From: Shewanella nanhaiensis
Lineage (GTDB): Bacteria; Pseudomonadota; Gammaproteobacteria; Enterobacterales; Shewanellaceae
NCBI RefSeq assembly: GCF_019457885.1
Contig: NZ_JAHZST010000005.1
Span: forward strand, 248,001-312,000
Direction: 5' to 3'
DNA length: 64,000 nucleotides
Position numbers and translations under genes: made by a program. The notes under the pieces are model-generated. The model had not been told where the DNA came from. It searched no databases and saw only the letters and a program-made list of their open reading frames with translations. Positions 49,987 through 59,389 of this stretch are shown here, in pieces. The first letter of the stretch is position 1. Every line of letters starts with the position of its first letter.

Positions 49987-51921
49987 GTGAAGGCCCTAAC
50001 GCAAAAATTAACCAAAGCGACTCTGAATGCATTTAGTGCCGATGGAGCTCTAGCGAGTCATGTTCAAGGCTATAGTGCTCGTGAGGTGCAGATTTCGATG
50101 GCGTCTGCTGTGTGTGAAGCGATAGCTGAGCAGCACAATTTAGTGGTGGAAGCGGGCACTGGTGTGGGCAAAACTTTCGCTTACCTAATTCCTGCACTGC
50201 TTAGTGGTCAGCAGATCATCGTCAGTACCGGCAGTAAAAACCTTCAAGAGCAGCTATTTTATAAAGATCTTCCCACGCTTCTTTCATTGCTGAAATTGAC
50301 CCCTAAGGTGGCGTTGCTCAAAGGGCGCAACAACTATTTGTGCCAAGAGCTATTAGAGAAACAGCTGCAGGCCTGTGATTCTTTAGACACGAAAGTACTT
50401 GATGATCTGCTTAGAATTAATCAGTGGGCGGGGCAAACCAGTGATGGTGATTTAGGTGGATTGACATCTGTGTCAGAAACGTCTGATGCATTGCCTTTAA
50501 TTGCCAGTCGGCGCGAGGTTTGCTCTGGTAAGAAGTGTGTTCACTATGAGGTGTGTTATACCCGAAAAGCGCGCAGTAAAGCGATGGATGCCAAGGTGAT
50601 TGTGGTCAATCACCACCTTTTCTTTGCAGACAGGGTATTAAAAGAGACAGGGTTTGCCGAGTTACTTCCAGAATCGGATGTGGTGATTTTCGATGAAGCA
50701 CATCTGCTACCAGATATCGCTGTGACCTATTTCGGTCAGCAGCTCTCCACTCGCACCTTCAGTGAGCTGCTCAATGAGATCATCAATATCTATCGCTGTG
50801 AGCTTAGGGATTCCGCCCAGATAGAGACACTGAGCTCTCGCTGCATCCGGTTTTTTAATGATTGGCATCAACAGCTGTTTGAATATGATGAAACAGACTG
50901 GCGACGCTTGATGGGAGAGCAGAACTTTGCTGCTTCCTCATGGGAGTTAATCGCTGAATTTAAGGCTTTGGAAAACCTGCTTATCGGACATCTTGGGCGC
51001 AGTGATGATCTAGACACTGCGGTTGAAAAGCTCAACGGTTATATTCATAAGCTGAATCAGTTTTTTCTTTGTGACAATGAACAAGCGGCATACAACATAG
51101 ATTATGGCCATCGCTACCTGACATTAAGAATCGCGCCAATTCATGTTTCCCGTGAGTGTGAGCAGTTATTCGACCCTAAAACGGCGTGGATTTTTACCTC
51201 TGCAACCTTACAGATCAATCGTGACTTAAGTTTATTTACTAAAGATTTAGGGGTCGACAGTGCGAAAAAGATGATCTTAGATAGCCCCTTTGACTATTTT
51301 AACAATGCGCTTTTATGTGTGCCCCGGCACCTTTCTCGGGTCAGTTATCATGATGCTGCGGTCAGGGATCTAGTCGCGGTAGCAACCAAAGCGATTAATG
51401 CGGCTCAAGGGCGAACATTTATTCTTTTTACCAGTCATAGAATGATGAACGCGGTCGCGACAGTACTGAGCAGTAGGGTGCAATATCCCTTATTGGTACA
51501 GGGGCAGGCTGGTAAGCAGAGTCTGCTGAAGAAGTTTCGTCAATTAGGTAACGCGGTACTGCTTGGCACTGGTGCATTTTGGGAAGGCGTTGATATGCGT
51601 GGCAGATTGTTAAGCTGCGTGATTATCGACAAACTGCCATTTGTGTCACCGGATGATAGCTTATATCGTGCACGCGCCGACAGTATCTCTCGGGATGGCA
51701 AAGATCCCTTCGCCACACTCTCCTTGCCACAAGCGGTGATCTCACTTAATCAAGGGGTTGGCCGTTTAATTCGAGATGAAAAGGATAAGGGGGTACTGAT
51801 TTTGTGCGATAACCGCATTGTTAATTGCCCCTACGGACAGGCATTTCTTAACTCACTTCCACCGATGAAACGTACTCGGGATATGGATAAAGTGGTGTCC
51901 TTTTTGGAAAAAATAAAGTAA
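49987..51921 (+). CDS. yoaA: DinG/XPD-family DNA helicase YoaA
   Basis: A 644-residue superfamily 2 iron-sulfur helicase. Walker A is EAGTGVGKTF (55-64). The Fe-S cysteines are in NNYLCQE and CSGKKCVHYEVC. The DEAH box is VVIFDEAHLLPD. C-terminal motifs include LGTGAFWEGVDMRG and SLNQGVGRLIRDEKDKG. YoaA acts in DNA damage tolerance with the replication clamp-loader protein HolC in E. coli. The start is a GTG at 49987. In E. coli it neighbours tsaB; here 9.6 kb separates them. Confidence 0.93.
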   Translation: MKALTQKLTKATLNAFSADGALASHVQGYSAREVQISMASAVCEAIAEQHNLVVEAGTGVGKTFAYLIPALLSGQQIIVSTGSKNLQEQLFYKDLPTLLSLLKLTPKVALLKGRNNYLCQELLEKQLQACDSLDTKVLDDLLRINQWAGQTSDGDLGGLTSVSETSDALPLIASRREVCSGKKCVHYEVCYTRKARSKAMDAKVIVVNHHLFFADRVLKETGFAELLPESDVVIFDEAHLLPDIAVTYFGQQLSTRTFSELLNEIINIYRCELRDSAQIETLSSRCIRFFNDWHQQLFEYDETDWRRLMGEQNFAASSWELIAEFKALENLLIGHLGRSDDLDTAVEKLNGYIHKLNQFFLCDNEQAAYNIDYGHRYLTLRIAPIHVSRECEQLFDPKTAWIFTSATLQINRDLSLFTKDLGVDSAKKMILDSPFDYFNNALLCVPRHLSRVSYHDAAVRDLVAVATKAINAAQGRTFILFTSHRMMNAVATVLSSRVQYPLLVQGQAGKQSLLKKFRQLGNAVLLGTGAFWEGVDMRGRLLSCVIIDKLPFVSPDDSLYRARADSISRDGKDPFATLSLPQAVISLNQGVGRLIRDEKDKGVLILCDNRIVNCPYGQAFLNSLPPMKRTRDMDKVVSFLEKIK

Positions 51922-51964
51922 AAATAAAAGCGGGCGAGATTAATAATCCCGCCCGCTTTTATTT
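51922..51964. terminator. Bidirectional terminator between yoaA and ndh
   Basis: A long stem (AAATAAAAGCGGGCG/CGCCCGCTTTTATTT) with an inner GATT/AATC pairing lies between the convergent genes and has A/T tracts on both sides. Confidence 0.92.
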
Positions 51965-52003
51965 CATTGAGCTAGCTATTGAGCTCAACTACTGAGCTTG
52001 GCA

Positions 52004-53305
52004 TTAGTGCAGCTTCATTCTCGGTCTGACGACGCGCATCACTTTCTCGGCAAACCAGAGTCCGAGGGTTTTAACGCTGCCGTGAATGGCTCTTTGGTGC
52101 ATGCGGTACAAAGAGATATAAACTAGACGAGCAATTCTACCCTCAATGAACATACTATTCTTTGTCAAGTTACCCATCAAGCTGCCCACAGTACTGAAAC
52201 GTGAGAGATTAACCAGTGAGCCGTGATCCACATAGGTGTAAGCCTCTCTTGGCTCACCGTTGAGCTCGTGAATAATGTTTTTCTCAACACATTCAGCCAT
52301 TTGGTGTGCCGACTGTGCTCTTGGCGGAACAAAGCTGCCATCGGCTTGTTGGCAAGCACAACAATCCCCAATCACATAGATTGCCTCATCGACTGTGCTA
52401 AGCAGGCTTGGTTTGACCATGATCTGATTGGCGCGGTTTAGCTCAAATAGTTCAATTGATTTGATAAAGTCTGGCGCTTTCACCCCAGCGGCCCATAGCA
52501 TCAAGTTAGCTTCAATCACTTCTCCTTCGGAGGTGACAAATCCTTGAGCAGTGGCTTCACTGATGCGGGTGTTTTCCATCACATTGACGCCCAGCTTGGT
52601 CAGCTCACGTCTGGCTGAGCCAGCAATACGCTCAGGCAGAGCTGGAAGAATACGAGGGCCAGCTTCAATAAGATGAATATTGAGTTTTTCAGCTGTCATC
52701 TTGCTTAAGCCGTAGATCTTCAACATCTCGGTGACATGGTAAAGCTCTGCCGAAAGCTCAACCCCTGTCGCACCACCACCGACGATGGCGATGTTAAGCT
52801 GATTAATAGATTCAGACTGATGGACGCGGGTAAAACTGTCCAGTAGGGCATCGTGGAAACGATTTGCCTGCTGGTGGGAGTCGAGGAAGAAGCAGTTCTC
52901 TTTCACGCCAGGTGTGTTGAAATCATTGCTGACACTGCCGATTGCGATCACCAGTTTGTCGTATGATATCTGACGCTCAGGCAAGATAGTATGGCCAGCA
53001 TCATCGGCAATAGGAGCCATGGTGATCTGCTTAGTTTCAGCATTGAGTCCACAAAAGGTCCCTAGCTGAAATTGGTAGCCATGTTTGGCTGCATGAGCTG
53101 AGTAGACGACGCCATCGAGATCGGAATCCAGTGAGCCTGTGGCGACCTCATGAAGCAGGGGTTTCCAGATGTGGGTACGATTTTTATCGACAAGGATAAT
53201 CTGAGCACGGTTTTTTCTCCCCAGCTTATGTCCTAGCTGAGTCGCTAGCTCTAATCCTCCGGCGCCACCGCCAATGATAACAATTCTTGGCCCTGCTGCG
53301 TTCAT
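52004..53305 (-). CDS. ndh: Type II NADH:quinone dehydrogenase
   Basis: A 433-residue FAD enzyme oxidising NADH without proton pumping, peripheral on the inner membrane. The FAD fold is IVIIGGGAGGLELATQLG (8-25). The NADH fold is IAIVGGGATGVELSAELY. The second FAD motif is AIYVIGDCCAC, followed by the quinone-site helix PPRAQSAHQMAE. The C-terminal amphipathic helix WFAEKVMRVVRPRMKLH anchors it to the membrane. Full length and intact. Confidence 0.95.
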   Translation of the reverse strand: MNAAGPRIVIIGGGAGGLELATQLGHKLGRKNRAQIILVDKNRTHIWKPLLHEVATGSLDSDLDGVVYSAHAAKHGYQFQLGTFCGLNAETKQITMAPIADDAGHTILPERQISYDKLVIAIGSVSNDFNTPGVKENCFFLDSHQQANRFHDALLDSFTRVHQSESINQLNIAIVGGGATGVELSAELYHVTEMLKIYGLSKMTAEKLNIHLIEAGPRILPALPERIAGSARRELTKLGVNVMENTRISEATAQGFVTSEGEVIEANLMLWAAGVKAPDFIKSIELFELNRANQIMVKPSLLSTVDEAIYVIGDCCACQQADGSFVPPRAQSAHQMAECVEKNIIHELNGEPREAYTYVDHGSLVNLSRFSTVGSLMGNLTKNSMFIEGRIARLVYISLYRMHQRAIHGSVKTLGLWFAEKVMRVVRPRMKLH

Positions 53306-53748
53306 CTGTTGCTCCGTAAAATGCTTATGTTGGTAAAGTTAAATAAATCACACGGATCTACTGATTGTGATCGGTGCTAAGGCGCTACCTAGAATTAACC
53401 AACATGACATCTGGTTAACAGGGAGTAAGCCAATAATTCAAGTTTTTAGTGAGGAAAGGACTACATAACGAGATACTTATACTGGCTGATATTATTGATT
53501 ATGTCACCAGTATATTTACCTGAATTTGACCTGTTCGCTGGAGAATTAGTCTAGTGTAGCGAGAAGATAATCTCTGTGTAGACTTACTGTTAATGTGAGT
53601 TTGTTGTTTAAGTAGGGTGGTCATATCTTCACCAATCTGTTTAAAACTGAAGTGATGAATAACTTATGAAGTAACTTGTTGGGGATGAGTGTTATTCATG
53701 CTATGTTTTTGTTTTGCTCATGTTTTTAAGAAGGTAAAAGGGGGGCTA
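53306..53748. other. Divergent ndh / LysR regulatory region
   Basis: No gene is called. CTGAT-TGTG-ATCGG at 53361-53374 resembles an FNR/EtrA-type site and lies where it could repress ndh. A perfect 8-bp inverted repeat (TATACTGG/CCAGTATA, 21 bases apart) lies at 53478-53514 and may be a regulator site or RNA hairpin. The LysR promoter must lie in the right half. Confidence 0.4.
53361..53374. promoter_or_regulatory. FNR-like box upstream of ndh
   Basis: The 14-base site matches the TTGAT-N4-ATCAA consensus at 7 of 10 positions. It is about 55 bases before the ndh start codon. In E. coli ndh is FNR-repressed, so the context is suitable, but the match is imperfect. Confidence 0.3.
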
Positions 53749-54723
53749 GTGCGGGCATTCGATTTTGATTTAAAAAGTTTGCAGGTGTTTGTCATCGCGG
53801 CTCAAACTGGCAGCATGACAGAAACTGCTAGACGTTTAGGCTTGACCCAATCTTCGGTATCCCAGACCTTGTCTATGTTAGAAAAAAATCTCAAGGTGGA
53901 GTTGCTCGATCGCAGCGTTCGACCTCTTGGGCTGACGATTGCGGGGCGCTATTTTTTTGATCAATCCAGTCATCTTCTCTCCCAAGCTGAGCAGACTCAA
54001 AAGGTGTTTACCCAAGGGGCTTTTGAGCAACTTCATTTAGTGCGTATCGCTATGGTTGACTCCTTGGCAACCTCGTTAGGCAAGCCTTTGATTGAAGCTG
54101 TGAAAAAGCGAACAGAGAACTGGACATTGTCCACTGGCCGCTCTCATATGCATGCCGATGCGTTAATGTCTCGCCAAGTCGATATTATTATCTCTGATGA
54201 TGCACTCGAGGATAGTGATGATCTCAGTCGCTACCCCATACTGAGTGAGCCCTTTGTGTTAGTCAGCCCTTTGAATGTTGATAGGGAGCATAAAGGGGGA
54301 GATCCAGTAAGTGATATTCATGGTTTACATCAAGAGTTGGATTTTGTTCGCTATACCCACGACTCCTTAATCGGTACCAGCATCGAGCGATATCTAAGGC
54401 GCCTTGGCATTAAACCAGCTATGAGATTGCAGCTGGATAATACCTTTGCTGTACTGTCGATGGTGGCATCAGGTCTGGGCTGGACCATCACGACCCCTTT
54501 GTGTTTGTACCAAAGTGGTATCCCCTTAGCGCAAGTCAAGTGCCAGCCACTTCCTGCTAATTATGGTTTTAAGCGACGTCTAACCTTAGTCACTCGTCGC
54601 CATGAACTGAGCGATCTGGCTGAGCAGATGGCCAGAGACAGTTGTGAGATCATGTCTGAGTGTTTTCTACCTGAACTTGAAAAAGATCTTCCATGGTTAG
54701 TGGCAGATATCGATATAGGTTAA
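53749..54723 (+). CDS. LysR-family regulator of the amino-alcohol gene cluster
   Basis: A 324-residue LysR regulator starting at GTG 53749, right after a run of six G. An open frame from 53689 adds 20 hydrophobic residues and looks artefactual. The N-terminal HTH (LKSLQVFVIAAQTGSMTETARRLGLTQSSVSQTLSMLEKNL in parts) precedes a substrate-binding domain. It is the first gene on the plus strand before the permease and enzymes, so it probably activates them in response to the amine or an intermediate. Confidence 0.85.
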   Translation: MRAFDFDLKSLQVFVIAAQTGSMTETARRLGLTQSSVSQTLSMLEKNLKVELLDRSVRPLGLTIAGRYFFDQSSHLLSQAEQTQKVFTQGAFEQLHLVRIAMVDSLATSLGKPLIEAVKKRTENWTLSTGRSHMHADALMSRQVDIIISDDALEDSDDLSRYPILSEPFVLVSPLNVDREHKGGDPVSDIHGLHQELDFVRYTHDSLIGTSIERYLRRLGIKPAMRLQLDNTFAVLSMVASGLGWTITTPLCLYQSGIPLAQVKCQPLPANYGFKRRLTLVTRRHELSDLAEQMARDSCEIMSECFLPELEKDLPWLVADIDIG

Positions 54724-54898
54724 CCGTTTCACCATTGAGTTTATAGGAGTCGTTTTTCTAGTATTAAAAAAATTAATACTACAGCGTTAGGACAAATGAT
54801 TGTTGTTGTCGTTTAGCAAGGAGGCTATTAGGTTCGATGAGGTGTTAATTCAAAGCGAGCATCGGGCCATTTCGCAAACCAAGATAAAGGGAAATGTC

Positions 54899-56359
54899 AT
54901 GTCACAAGAATCAAAGCAACAAAGTGCACCAAGAACAAAAAATAAAAGCATCGAGTATGAAGCCGTTTCCGATGAGTATATGAGTCAACGTCAGCTTAAA
55001 AAGGGAGTCGCTGGCTGGGTATTACTGGCGAGTTTGGGGATATCTTATGTGATCTCCGGCGATTTTGCGGGGTGGAATTTCGGCCTTGAACTTGGCGGTT
55101 TTGGCGGAATGTTAATCGCAACACTGGTGATGGGATTAATGTATATCTGCTTGGTATTAAGCTTGGCAGAGATGTCATCCTCACTGCCAACAGCGGGTGG
55201 CGGCTACAGCTTTGCTCGTCGTGCTATGGGGCCCTGGGGAGGCTTTTTAACGGGAACGGCTATTTTACTTGAATACGCCATTGCCCCAGCTGCCATCGCC
55301 ATCTTTATTGGCGGATATGTGAATGAACTTGTTGGGATAGATGGTCCCATCGTGTATGCCGCTTTTTATTTAGTTTTTGTTGGTTTGCACCTTTGGGGCG
55401 CGGGGGAAGCATTAAGAATTATGATGGGGATAACCTTATTAGCGGTTATCGCCATCGGTGTTTTTATGGTGGGGATGGTGCCTCATTTTGATCCCGCGAA
55501 CCTGTTCGATATCGCAGCGAATCCAGACGTGGCAGGCTCAAGTAGTTTTCTACCCGAAGGTTACATGGGGATCTGGGCCGCATTGCCCTTTGCGATGTGG
55601 CTGTTTCTTGCAGTAGAGGGCGTGCCATTGGCAGCTGAGGAAGCGACAGATCCAGCGAAAGATATGCCAAAAGGAATTATCGCCTCCATGTTGGTGTTGA
55701 TTGTATTTGCTGCCGCTGTGTTGTTATTGGTTCCTGGTGGGGCCGGTGCTGAGGCGATGAAAACTCACGGCGCACCATTAGTTGGCGCTCTGCAGTCTGT
55801 TTATGGCTTAGACTCTTTGGCAGCTAAGTTTGTTAATTTAGTCGGCTTGTTTGGTTTAATTGCCAGCTTCTTCTCCATTATCTATGCCTACTCTCGTCAA
55901 GTCTTTGCGCTGTCACGAGCAGGGTACCTACCACGTTTTCTCTCCTTGTCTGGTAAGCGAAAAGTGCCTGTTTGGGCGTTAATCGTACCGGGAGTATTAG
56001 GCTTTCTCTTGTCGCTAACGGGTGAAGGGGACTTGATGATCACCATGGCGGTGTTTGGGGCGACGATCTCCTATGCCATGATGAGTCTGTCGCATATTTT
56101 ACTTCGCAAGAAAGAGCCACAGCTTGAACGCCCCTATAAAACACCTGGTGGTGTGCTGACATCCTCTATCGCCTTGATCCTTTCACTGGTTGCTCTGGCC
56201 TCGACCTTTGTGGTGAGCCTTCAGGCGGCCATGTGGTCTGCACTTTTCTATCTGATTATGGTGACCTACTTTGTGCTCTATAGCCGCCATAGATTAGTTG
56301 CTTCAGCGCCAGAGGAGGAGTTTGACATGATAGCGTCTGCGGAGTCAGAGCTTAGCTAG
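54899..56359 (+). CDS. eat: Ethanolamine-type amino acid/amine permease
   Basis: A 486-residue APC-family carrier with twelve membrane segments, from the ATG at 54899 (AAAGGGA upstream). The stretch YMSQRQLKKGVAGWVLL...ISYVISGDFAGWNFGLELGGFGG (in parts) and SSLPTAGGGYSFARRAMGPWGGFLTGTAILLEYAIAPAAIA closely follow the ethanolamine permease (Eat) subfamily as I remember it. It would import ethanolamine or a related small amine for the enzymes encoded next. The 150-base gap after it holds a weak 8-bp hairpin but no clear terminator. Confidence 0.82.
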   Translation: MSQESKQQSAPRTKNKSIEYEAVSDEYMSQRQLKKGVAGWVLLASLGISYVISGDFAGWNFGLELGGFGGMLIATLVMGLMYICLVLSLAEMSSSLPTAGGGYSFARRAMGPWGGFLTGTAILLEYAIAPAAIAIFIGGYVNELVGIDGPIVYAAFYLVFVGLHLWGAGEALRIMMGITLLAVIAIGVFMVGMVPHFDPANLFDIAANPDVAGSSSFLPEGYMGIWAALPFAMWLFLAVEGVPLAAEEATDPAKDMPKGIIASMLVLIVFAAAVLLLVPGGAGAEAMKTHGAPLVGALQSVYGLDSLAAKFVNLVGLFGLIASFFSIIYAYSRQVFALSRAGYLPRFLSLSGKRKVPVWALIVPGVLGFLLSLTGEGDLMITMAVFGATISYAMMSLSHILLRKKEPQLERPYKTPGGVLTSSIALILSLVALASTFVVSLQAAMWSALFYLIMVTYFVLYSRHRLVASAPEEEFDMIASAESELS

Positions 56360-56509
56360 AATCCATTAGCTTAGGAAATAGGTTGCTGGATACGCGGGTT
56401 TCTCTAGCCTTCAGCAGCCAAAGATCGCGACCAGTTACTAAAATGATAATTAAATAAGCAGATTGTCCGTGCAGTCACACTTGGCGGGTAACAATAAGGA
56501 AGTGGGAAT

Positions 56510-57877
56510 ATGGAAGCGAGAGAAGTAAAGAGTATTGCCGATGCCATCGCCATCATTGAGGAGCGAGGGTTAACCCATGTGAAGGTGGGTGTGTTTGATA
56601 ATGATGGTGTTATGCGCGGCAAGTATATGTCTAAAGCTAAGTTTATCGCCTCCTTGGAGAAGGGGTTTGCTTTTTGCGATGTGGTACTTGGCTGGGATGT
56701 TAAAGATCAGCTTTATGACAATGCTAAATATACAGGCTGGCATACGGGGTACCCAGATGCACCGGTACGAATACTGCCTCATACCTGTCGTGATGTAATT
56801 GGCGAAGAGGGGATGCTGCTATTTATTGCTGAGTTTGCCGAGGAGGCGGAAGCGGTTTGCCCTCGTGGCACTCTTAGACGCGTGATTGAGAAAGCAGACA
56901 GCATGGGCTTTAACGCGTTTGCGGCGCTCGAATATGAGTTCTTTCTGTTTAACGAAACACCGCACTCTATTCGAAAGAAAAACTTTCGCGATCTCGAAAC
57001 CATCACTCCCGATTGGTTTGGCTACTCTATGATCCGCAACTCGGCTCACTCAGATCTCTATCAAGATATCCTGTCGATGGCTGAAATCATGGACTTTCCT
57101 ATCGAGGGGATCCACTCAGAAACAGGGCCTGGTGTGATTGAAGCGGCCATTGCCGTCGACAATGCGGAAGCGGCTGCCGATAAAGGGGCACTATTTAAAA
57201 CCTTTATGAAGGTACTGGCGCAGAAGCGAGACCTGATGGCGACCTTTATGGCGAAATGGTCAGGGGATTATCCTGGGCAAAGTGGCCATATACACCTCTC
57301 GCTGCAGAACAAAGATGGTACATCGGCATTTTATGATCCTTCTCAGACCCACTCTATGAGTAAAGTACAGCGGCATTTCTTAGCGGGTCAACAAAAGTTA
57401 ATGCCAGAGTTTCTCTGCATGATAGCCCCAACAATTAATAGTTACTCACGCATGATCCCTGGTTTTTGGGCGCCCACTGATGCCACATGGGGCGTTGAAA
57501 ATCGCACTACAGCGTTGAGAGTGATCCCGGGCTCTGCAAAATCGCAACGAGTGGAATACCGTTTAGGTGCTGCCGATGCAAACCCTTATCTCGCACTCGC
57601 TGCTGCGCTCGCCAGTGGGCTTTATGGCATAGAGCATGAGTTAGAGCCAGAAGCTCAAGTCAAAGGTAATGCCTATGAGCAGACTCATGATGCTCAACTA
57701 GCACTGCCTGCAACTTTATGGGATGCAGCGCAGAAATTTAAGCGATCAACTGCTGCGGTCAGCTGCTTTGGTGAAGCGTTCGTTGAACACTACGCGATTA
57801 GCCGTGAGTGGGAGGAGCGTGAGTTTAGAAAGCATGTTACTGACTGGGAGATGGAGCGGTATTTTGAAATTATCTAA
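56510..57877 (+). CDS. Glutamine synthetase-like gamma-glutamylamide synthetase
   Basis: A 455-residue member of the glutamine synthetase superfamily, PuuA/GlnA4-like. Metal and nucleotide residues are visible: E141/E143 in ALEYEFFLF, E204 and E211 in HSETGPGVIEAAIAVDNAE, H260 in GHIHLSL, NSYSRMIPGFWAPTDATWGVENRT, and RVEYRLGAADANPYLALAAAL. No adenylylation-site Tyr motif is seen. Family precedent is ATP-dependent glutamylation of an amine such as putrescine, isopropylamine or ethanolamine. Next to an ethanolamine-type permease, ethanolamine is the best guess for the substrate. AAGGAAG precedes the ATG. Confidence 0.85.
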   Translation: MEAREVKSIADAIAIIEERGLTHVKVGVFDNDGVMRGKYMSKAKFIASLEKGFAFCDVVLGWDVKDQLYDNAKYTGWHTGYPDAPVRILPHTCRDVIGEEGMLLFIAEFAEEAEAVCPRGTLRRVIEKADSMGFNAFAALEYEFFLFNETPHSIRKKNFRDLETITPDWFGYSMIRNSAHSDLYQDILSMAEIMDFPIEGIHSETGPGVIEAAIAVDNAEAAADKGALFKTFMKVLAQKRDLMATFMAKWSGDYPGQSGHIHLSLQNKDGTSAFYDPSQTHSMSKVQRHFLAGQQKLMPEFLCMIAPTINSYSRMIPGFWAPTDATWGVENRTTALRVIPGSAKSQRVEYRLGAADANPYLALAAALASGLYGIEHELEPEAQVKGNAYEQTHDAQLALPATLWDAAQKFKRSTAAVSCFGEAFVEHYAISREWEEREFRKHVTDWEMERYFEII

Positions 57878-57939
57878 TGCCCATAGGGAATGGCTACAAG
57901 ATTCTCGCTGAAAATTGTCGTACTGGAGTTAAGTGATTT

Positions 57940-59355
57940 ATGGAATTATCTTCACAAAAACTGATGCAGGAAACCATCTCGCCAATAGATGGTCGTGTTT
58001 ATGTAAGTCGGCCGCTTGCCGATGAGCAACAGGTATTAGCCTGTGTTGAGCAGGGGGCTTTAGCTTATAAGGGGCCTGAAAGTAGTTGGAAAGAGACCAA
58101 GCTATCTGAGCGTAAGGCGCTGTGTAAAAAAGCCATTGAACAACTTCTGAGTCATAAAGATGAGATAGCTAGTGAGTTAAGTTGGATGATGGGACGGCCG
58201 ATACGCTATAGCGCTGGCGAGCTTGCTGGCGTTGCTGAGCGTAGCGATTATATGATTGAGGTGTGTGAGAAAGCGTTAGCGGATATCACCCTTGAAGAGC
58301 GCTCAGGATTTACTCGCTATATTAAACGAGAATCTCTGGGCCTGGTATTGGTCATCGCGCCGTGGAACTACCCTTTTTTAACAGCCATCAATGCCATCAT
58401 TCCGGCTCTACTGGCAGGGAACTGCGTTATTCTTAAACATTCTGCTCAGACACCTCTGTGTGCGGAGCGTCTGTATCAAGCATTTACAGATGCCGGCTTA
58501 CCTCAAGGGGTTTTTCAATATCTGCATATGGATCACGACAATACCGCCAAGCTTATCGCCAATGAGCAGATAAATTATGTAGCGTTTACTGGTTCTGTTT
58601 TTGGCGGTGAGATGGTTGAGAAAGCGGCTGTCGGACGTTTTATCGGTGTTGGGTTAGAGTTAGGAGGAAAAGATCCTGCCTATGTTCGCGAAGATGCAGA
58701 TATTGATAGCGCGGTTGAAACCTTAGTCGATGGTGCTTTTTTCAATTCAGGCCAATCCTGTTGTGGCATTGAGCGGATCTACCTTCATCACAGCATTTAT
58801 GACGAATTTGTCGCAAAAGCGGTGGCGTTAACTAAGCAATATAAGCTTGGACGTTCAGATGAGCCAAATACCACCTTAGGCCCGTTGGTGAGAACCTCGG
58901 CGGCAGATTTTGTGCGCCAGCAGATCAATGATGCTGTGGCGCAGGGCGCCATCACGCATATCGATGAGTCGCTATTTCCCATGAGCCAACCGGGCACTCC
59001 CTATCTTGCTCCCCAAATTCTGACTCAGGTGGATCACACCATGAAGGTGATGACTCAGGAGTCCTTTGGGCCAGTGGTGGGGATCATGAAAGTGATGGAT
59101 GATAATGAAGCGGTTGCACTTATGAATGACAGTGATTTTGGTTTAACCGCGAGTATCTTTACCCAAGATATTGATCTTGGTATTAGATTAGGCGAACAGT
59201 TGCAGACAGGGACTTTTTTCCTTAATCGTTGCGATTATCTCGATCCAGCACTGGCCTGGACTGGGGTGAAACAATCAGGGCGAGGCTGCACGCTTTCTCA
59301 ATTAGGATTTGATCAGCTTACTCGACCTAAATCATTTCATATTAAACATGGTTAA
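57940..59355 (+). CDS. NAD(P)-dependent aldehyde dehydrogenase
   Basis: A 471-residue hydrolytic ALDH. It has the active-site Asn in IAPWNYPF (N143), cofactor motif FTGSVFGGEM (216-225), general base E240 in GLELGGKDP, catalytic Cys274 in FNSGQSCCGIERI, and the C-terminal FGLTASIFTQD. It is not a CoA-acylating EutE type. In this cluster it probably oxidises the gamma-glutamylated aldehyde to the acid, as PuuC does for putrescine. Lies 62 bases after the synthetase. Confidence 0.9.
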   Translation: MELSSQKLMQETISPIDGRVYVSRPLADEQQVLACVEQGALAYKGPESSWKETKLSERKALCKKAIEQLLSHKDEIASELSWMMGRPIRYSAGELAGVAERSDYMIEVCEKALADITLEERSGFTRYIKRESLGLVLVIAPWNYPFLTAINAIIPALLAGNCVILKHSAQTPLCAERLYQAFTDAGLPQGVFQYLHMDHDNTAKLIANEQINYVAFTGSVFGGEMVEKAAVGRFIGVGLELGGKDPAYVREDADIDSAVETLVDGAFFNSGQSCCGIERIYLHHSIYDEFVAKAVALTKQYKLGRSDEPNTTLGPLVRTSAADFVRQQINDAVAQGAITHIDESLFPMSQPGTPYLAPQILTQVDHTMKVMTQESFGPVVGIMKVMDDNEAVALMNDSDFGLTASIFTQDIDLGIRLGEQLQTGTFFLNRCDYLDPALAWTGVKQSGRGCTLSQLGFDQLTRPKSFHIKHG

Positions 59356-59389
59356 CCTCAATAATAGTTAGATCCAAAAGGAGTCGTTA

